Below are positions 1 through 6,900 of a stretch of 12,518 bases of DNA, piece after piece (positions within the stretch are counted from its first letter, which is position 1; each line of letters begins with the position of its first letter). This stretch comes from Podila epigama (lineage: Eukaryota > Mortierellomycota > Mortierellomycetes > Mortierellales > Mortierellaceae). The translations under genes were made by a program, and so were the position numbers. The stretch spans positions 421 to 12,938 of the forward strand of contig JAAAVE010000058.1 of the NCBI GenBank assembly GCA_015679605.1, written 5' to 3'. The notes under the pieces were generated by a model. It was not told the DNA's origin. It saw nothing but the letters and a program-made list of their open reading frames with translations, and did not search any database.

Positions 1-196
1 TTTTTTACTTGCCAATGTGTCTACCCCTCTGTTGTCATGAATCACGGATTAACTGAACGTTGTCTCCTGAATGTCAACAGGAATATCTCAAAGAGATCAA
101 TAAATATACCTTCCTCAGGACACCCAGCCCAAACCCGACCAAGAAGACGAAACCTTTCAAATCTCACCTGGACAAAGAGGCGTCTGTTTCTTTTAG

Positions 197-507
197 CTTT
201 TCTACCTTGAAAGGGGAGAATCTCCCTCCATGGCGTTCTCTGTCGAGGTTAAGGGTTCAGAGACTCTCTACGACCTCTAATAGGCCAGCCAGAACAAGAA
301 GGCCAACGGCTTTCACGATATTGCCGCGGACAACCTCACACTCTGGCGCGTAAATCAATCCCCCCGACGACAAGCATGGCTCCACCATCACGGTAAAAAG
401 AACTCAAAGATAAGAAACAGAGCTGGGCAATCCAAGCACTCCACCCTCCAAAATTGTTGATTGACAATCCCGACGACAACACGAACAGAATCGTCTAGCG
501 CCCTCCA
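197..507 (+). pseudogene. Decayed Crinkler (CRN) N-terminal domain remnant
   Basis: In one frame, positions 197-277 give a stretch containing LFYLERGESP and AFSVEVKGSETLYDL. It is followed by two stops (278-283), then the same frame resumes with KKANGFHDIAADNLTLWRV (to about 355). A different frame (427-495) gives PPKLLIDNPDDNTNRIV, then a TAG stop (496-498) and RPP. Order and spacing match the ubiquitin-like CRN N-terminus as I know it (start like LFCLVxG, middle LTLWRV, end IIVQRPP), a family found in oomycetes and some early-diverging fungi. At least three stops and one frame change, and no recognisable C-terminal effector domain, make it non-functional. An unrecognised intron could explain the frame change but not the stops. 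Confidence 0.6.
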
Positions 508-726
508 TGAGGTAATAGGCACGACGCGTCTGATTCAGTCCTATATCTATTTTTTTTGTTGTTGCTCGTTCTCGTTTAATCGTTTTATCCTTCTCTCAAG
601 GCATGACTCGCATGGCCAGGTCTAGAAAACAAAATCAAATCCTCAGTTGTTGATGTGGGCATAGCAACCCCCACCATGGCCCCAATAACTTGACCATGGG
701 CGCAAGATGAGACCTTTTTAATCTGA
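508..726. other. No gene seen; spacer between two + strand remnants
   Basis: AT-rich stretch with a T8 run near 551 and stops in all frames. ATTAAA in - orientation occurs at 575-580 and 717-722 and could serve as a distal poly(A) signal for the receptor gene, though both lie 270 bp or more past its stop. Confidence 0.35.
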
Positions 727-915
727 AAGAGAACCTTCTTTGAGCACACGTCGAAAGAGAAGGATCAAGAGTCAGTAAAAGCAAGAGATGTTGACACTTG
801 GACTACAGAACAACGAGAAGCTCAACTGGAACGTATTCGCTACTACAAAGTGGTTGATGACTTTGAATTGGAGGTGGAGACAACCCGATGTAATTGTATT
901 CAAGCTCTACAATAA
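727..915 (+). other. Coding-like stretch, possible terminal exon or gene remnant
   Basis: A 62-codon open stretch, with a stop (724-726) before it and TAA at 913-915, reads like real protein: charged and helical, including RDVDTWTTEQREAQLERIRY and KVVDDFELEVET. AATAAA occurs at 914-919, overlapping the stop, as a possible poly(A) signal. There is no start codon before the conserved-looking part and I recognise no family. It may be the last exon of a lost + strand gene, possibly part of the same decayed locus as the CRN fragment. It ends only 76 bp from the convergent receptor stop. Confidence 0.3.
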
Positions 916-991
916 TAAAAAGGCTCAGGACTGTTAAAACTTTAACAACAAAAATAAAAAAAAAATGCTGTTGTTGCTCGCGTTTCAAAAA

Positions 992-3900
992 TTAAAGGAC
1001 TGGTGATTCTTGCAGTTGCACTTGGACTTGTTGCTCAGTCTGATCTTGATCCTTCTGCAATTGCTGTTGTTGCTGCTGTTGCTGCTGTTGACGACGTTGA
1101 AGCTGCGAATGCGAGGAAGAAGCCAGAGAACCATGGGCATTATTCTCTTGTAGAGTCTTTCTCTTCGGCATTGGCGTGGTGCTCTCCTCCACCGAGAGCT
1201 GAACCTGCATCGTCCGCTCAAAGTGCTCCGTGAACGTTCGAAGACTCTGCTCCAATTCTTCCTTTCGCAACGGCTTGCTAATATAGTCATTCATGCCTGC
1301 CGCGAAACATTTCTCTCTGTCACCTTCCATCACACATGCTGTCATCGAGATCACATACGGTCGGTCAGTTGATCCACCCGAGAGATGCTCGCGGATATAC
1401 GTCGTTGCATCCAATCCATTCAACTTGGGCATCCATACATCCATAAAGATCAGATCATATGGCACGCGATGATGATTCATTTTGCCTGACTTGCTACTGG
1501 GATCATCGTTTGCTGCCGATTGTGTTGCTGATGCAATTACATCGCCCACTGTTGCGGCCTCTCCATCCTTTCTCTCCTCCTCTTCTACATGTTCATCCTG
1601 AAGTTGCATTAGTGCAGCCTTCTTTTCAATCAACTCGACTGCCTCTTGTCCATTATTCGCCATCTCAGGTTCAATCCCAAAACGAGCCAACATTCTAGTG
1701 ACCACCTTCAGATTTACCGGGTTATCGTCTACAACCAAGACCCTCATCTTGACCATCTTGGCGGCCACAGAGTTGGAGGCCGCCGCTGCCGCTGCCAACA
1801 GGGGTGAACCAAACCCACCTAGACCCGAGACAGACGAAGGCGTGTTAGGAGTACCGGTCATAGATCCGTTGCTCGTCGAAGCCCGGGTTCTTCTTCGTGG
1901 TGTCGTTGACATGGAGTTTGCTTTTGTGCGAGCCATAGTCGGCTGTGCTTGCTGCTGTTGTTGTTGTCGGCGGATCAGTGGTGTTTCCATCACATCAACT
2001 ACATCTTCTCCTCCTCTGACAATGACTTCTGCTCCTGCTCGGGCAGCTCGCGGTTCAGGCTGGGGCTGCGTAGGCTCGGCCATGAACCGAAGTTCAGAAC
2101 CATCCCCGCCGCTCAAGTCCATCTGGTTCCCTTCACGGCGCTCAGACCTTGCAGTCATCGCCTCCTTGACCAGGTTCGATGGCGGCAGGCTGCCCGGAGA
2201 GAAGTCAAGCGTCAAACCATGCGATCTGGACGAGGATGTCGCTTGTGCTCCAACAGGCGCCGGTAGTAGGACTTGCGACATCGGCGCAACTGAAATATCC
2301 TGAACGAAGGGATGGACAGCATCGACAACAGGCGTCATGGGTGTCCTGGGCGTGACGGGCGTGATGGGCGTGACAGGTGCCAAGACGGAAGTTGGTGCTG
2401 TCAATGGTTGTAACGGTGGCAGTGCTGATGGTGCCATCTGTGGTGATGCAGGTGGTGATGGCGACGGCGACTCTTGCTCGTGCTCCAGATGTGGCGTCAA
2501 GTATCCAGTCTCGACATTGCCTCCTAGTTCTTCCTCAGTTTCAACAGGTTCCTCTAAAAGGGCTTGCAAGATCTTGGAGTGGCGGATCGGCTTGGTCAAA
2601 TATATCAACGGGTGCAAGGTATCCAAGTATCGGAAAGAATGATGACCATCTGGCATGAGGGTCGAGCATTGTCCAAGCGAATCATAATGGACTCGCGAGG
2701 GCCTCTGCAACGGCATGTCTTGCAATGAGCTCTCGTTGTCACTACTAAAGTAACTGGTTCGCCTCTGCAAGGAAGCCGCAGGCGAGACTGCCGAACCAGG
2801 TAAGTAATCAAAGCTACTGGTGCTCTGGTTAATGAATCCAGGTTGAGACGTATGACCATGCGGATTGAGGAAGTTACTCGGGAACGATGGACGCGTCGAG
2901 TTACAACCAGGTGTCTGACCTGTCATCATTGTCGTCGTTGTCGTCGACGTCGTCGTCAAACCAGCCTTGTCCACAGAGAGCGAAGAAGTTGAAGCATCCG
3001 AACCAGGGTGGTAGGCCTTACCATACACTAGTGACGACCGACGACCAACCCTACCGCGACCTATACCACTGGTATGACTCTCCCGTGCGGAAAAGGCAGA
3101 AATCGATCCGTCATCACCAGTGTCACTATGAGAAATCCTCTCACCGCTCCATCTCGAACTGTCTCCGCGGCGTGTCAGTTGACTCTGATGCGCAGAGGAG
3201 ATGGATGCCGCCGAGTTGACATCCCTATAGTTCTTCAACACAATGACAGGGATGGACGGAGGATATATGCCTTCGGTGGACTGGACAAATGGTGTTCGGT
3301 CCTTCGGTTCGAGAGATTGGATAGCCTCCAAGAGGCCCTCAGGTGTCCTTGCGACGGTTCCACTGAGGTCAGAATCCACGATCAAGGTGTCCATCTTGGC
3401 GAACAGACCTGTGCCCAGGCTTTGTTGTTGTTCTACCACCAGATCATCATCAGACACCGGCGCTGGCATGGGCATTGGCATGGGTGAGCGCTCCTGAAGA
3501 TAGGACATCACTTGATCACTGCTCATAATGCGCACCTGCTTCATATCCCAAGAGTCCGTCCGGATCTTCCAGGCCTCCCGCCCTTGGACAGAGTCATCCA
3601 CAATCACCAGGCGTTTGTTCTCCAGCCTGGAAAACTCGAAATGCTCATCGTACCTTCGGCTTCCTGCAGGTGTTTCCAAAAGAATGGTAAAGTAAAACGT
3701 TGATCCAACATTGGGTGCACTCTCAACCCACATCTGGCCACCCATGAGCTCACTCAGACGCTTACTGATCGCCAAGCCCAAGCCCGTACCACCGTACTCA
3801 CGTGTGGTGCTCTCGTCGACTTGTGAAAAACTTGTGAATAGCTTGTCAAAGCGATCTTGTGGGATACCAACGCCTGTGTCCTTGACTGAAAAGAGGAGCT

Positions 3901-6900
3901 TGACAGGTGTAGAGGATGGAAACTCGGAATCTCCCGGTATACTGCTACTTCCACCAAGTACGGTCGAGGCGTTCCCTGTATGGAACGACTTTGGTGAAGC
4001 TGGAGTTGTGGTCACTTCCTCATTAAGGGTAGATAGCGGGGCCAGTGTGGATGGATTCGAATCATCCGAAGACGAGTGACCATCGAGTGTAGGCGTGGTT
4101 AACATCTCTGGCCGCGCTCCTTGGAGGCTGCTCCTGCTTAACTTTCCAGACTTTGCATCCATGGACCGCACACGAGTCTTCTTTCTGTTCTCGGGACCAT
4201 CACTCACATCGACAATCCGGACTGCTGGGATGGGCTCAGCCTTGACCGAAACGTGGATACTGCCTTGTTTCGTAAATTTGACGGCGTTGCTCATCAAGTT
4301 TAATAGGATCTGACGGATTCGAGTAATGTCACCCATGATCTCGACTGGACAATCACGGTCGATTTCATAGACCAAGCTAAGGTCCTTGGCCATGGCCTGG
4401 GCGCTAATCAGGTTGACAGCAGACTCGACCACAAATCCAAGGTCCAAAAGACGGCTCTCGAGCTTGAGATTACCAGATTCAATCTTTGAATAGTCAAGAA
4501 TATCGTCGATCACGGTCATGAGCTGGTTTCCGGACGATTCGATGGTCTCTGCACACTCTGCCAGCTCTGGATTCAGCTTCGAGTCAAGTAATATCCTTGA
4601 CATACCAATGACGGCGTTCATGGGCCTGAGATGGATCACAAAAAGGAAGCGAAAAGACTGGTTATTACATGCATCGTAATCGTTCTAAGAAGATAAGAAA
4701 GAGACAAAAAGAGAAACACATACGTGCGAATTTCATGCGACATGTTGGCCAAAAAGTTGCTCTTGGCAAGCGCAGCAGCTTCAGCACCTTCCTTGGCCTT
4801 TTGGAGATCTGTCAAGAGGCGATTGGTCCGCGCACGCTCTTCTTCGAGCTCCATTGTCCGCATCTGAAGGTTCTTTGTGCGGTCGCGAACCAAGAGCTCC
4901 ATGTCGTTGCCGTATTTTTCAAGCATGGCAGCCATACTCGTGATGAAATCCTCAGTCTTGTGCGGGTTGATATCATTTACACGAGAGAGCATGCTGGTGA
5001 ACGTTGGCCGATCTGCAGGGTGTCTGGCCATACACAAGCGAATTAGTTGGTTCAACTTCCCGATATTGTCACGATCCTCGGCTGTGATAGAACTGTCTTC
5101 TGGATCCAAAAGAGTTGGTCGAAAGTCTTGGTTCTTGACAAGATCCAGCACACTTGGATAATCAGTGTAGTCATGGTACGGCAGCTTCCGCGTCAATATC
5201 TCGTTAATGATAACTCCCGCACTAGATTGACATTCAAAACGTGAGACGAAAGGTAAGAAAAGTTAGCATCGTACGCACTCACAAATGCATGTAGAAAGCA
5301 GGCACCTTCTACTCAATCATTAGAAACTAAAATCCTTACCTGTACTCATCTCCCTCTTGTGTTCCAGCAACTTCATAGTCGCCCAATTTGTTTAAAACCA
5401 GACATTCGGGTGCAACCCAAAGCATGTGCATACTGTCCGTTTCAAAGGCACTGTAATCTAGTATGCCTTCACTTCCAGATCCCGTACTTGCATGCGACAT
5501 GGTGTTACCACGAAGGGGTACTGTCGAGCCAAAGTGGCTACTGTCCCCACTCGCTTTCGGATTTTCTTGTCCGCTGGAGACGGCGCAATCGACTGCTGGG
5601 GGTCTTTCTTCACCAGAGGGATGGCCATTCATCGCTTGCGCATTGTTCTCGAGCCAAATTTTCTCCGAATCGGACCACGGGCGAGAAGCATTTCTTTGAT
5701 GATTAGCCAGACTAGAGTGAGAAGGCTGCAGTTGGCTCAAACCTGTCTCGCTTGGTGGAGGCAACAGAGGTGGATCCTGTTGCGTCAAGAACAATCCGTC
5801 GAGACCATATCCTGTAATCTTGAGCTCCCATCTCGAAGAGATCAAACAATTCATGCTCGTCAGGCGACCATGCACTCCAATCTTGGACATGTGCAGAAAC
5901 TCCATGCCACGACAGAGATCCTCAATGAATGAAAACTTGAAGAGCCAAGTGAGTTTGTTATCCGGATTGGCAAGGACAGAAGCCAGGGTACCCTTGTGGA
6001 CAAACTCTGTCACAATGCAGATATTGGGAGGGGCAAGGCATACACCAATGAACTCAACCAACTTGGGATGTCGAAGCTCGCGCATGTTGAAGATCTCCTT
6101 GCGCAGATCGGTTGTCACTGTCACTTTCTTGGAGCCAATCTTTTTGATAAAGACAGGCATGCTGCGCCAGGTGCCCACGACAGAGGTCCCGCTGTTGAGC
6201 ACAAGTGAGAACTGGCTGTTACTACCACTGAGTGCAAGGTGTGAGGCTGTGGAGCGGCCACTGATATTCATGGCACGGTCAGATCCTGACCTGCTGCCTC
6301 CGCTATGGAGTGGATGCATTCCTGAAATAGGCTCGTCCTTCTCGTCACTCGACCGTGCGACGGGAGATCCGGTTGGACTGGCAGTCTTCATAGCATATGA
6401 AGCAATGTTGGTCCCACTCGAGTTCATTGGCAGGATGATACCTTCAGAACCACTACGACTCCCATTCCTACTGCCACTCCTACTCCCACCTTCACCCCTT
6501 CCAGAAGCACCCATGACCGGCACGTTCAGCGCTCCATCCGAGCCGCCCCTCCCGTTCGGGTAAAGCAGCTTTGAGAGGTCCAACTGCCAAGAGTCGTCAT
6601 TGAGCTTTGAATTCAAAAGTCTCTTGCGTTTGATCCAGTAAGAGAATGCGGCGACGATACAACATATCACGAGCACCAACGGAAGAACGATCGAGAGAAT
6701 TACAGAAGTAGAAACTATTCAGCAAGAGAAAAAGACAGAGCGCGGTGAGTTTTTGTGGGAAGGGAGGGGAAATCAATGTCATCTCAAGGTCCTCCTTGTC
6801 AAAAACTTTTAGCTTACCTTTGGGTGGTTTACCACACATATCACCAGTACAGATGAGACACATTTGTTGGCCCGTGCCTTTGGTGCCGTGACCCTCAGGG

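Noticed and set aside
60-353. 97-codon + strand open frame as a gene
   Set aside because: The CRN-like signatures at 197-355 lie in a different frame. This frame gives Arg/Ser-rich sequence with no family resemblance, so it is a shadow of the broken gene.
1698-2303. 201-codon + strand open frame
   Set aside because: It is antisense to the last exon of the receptor, covering the linker and the start of the canonical receiver. Its Cys and Ala runs are just complements of the Gln and Ala codons.
5820-6563. 247-codon + strand open frame
   Set aside because: It is antisense to the pseudokinase exon, whose - strand frame has clear conserved motifs. The + product is featureless and low in complexity.
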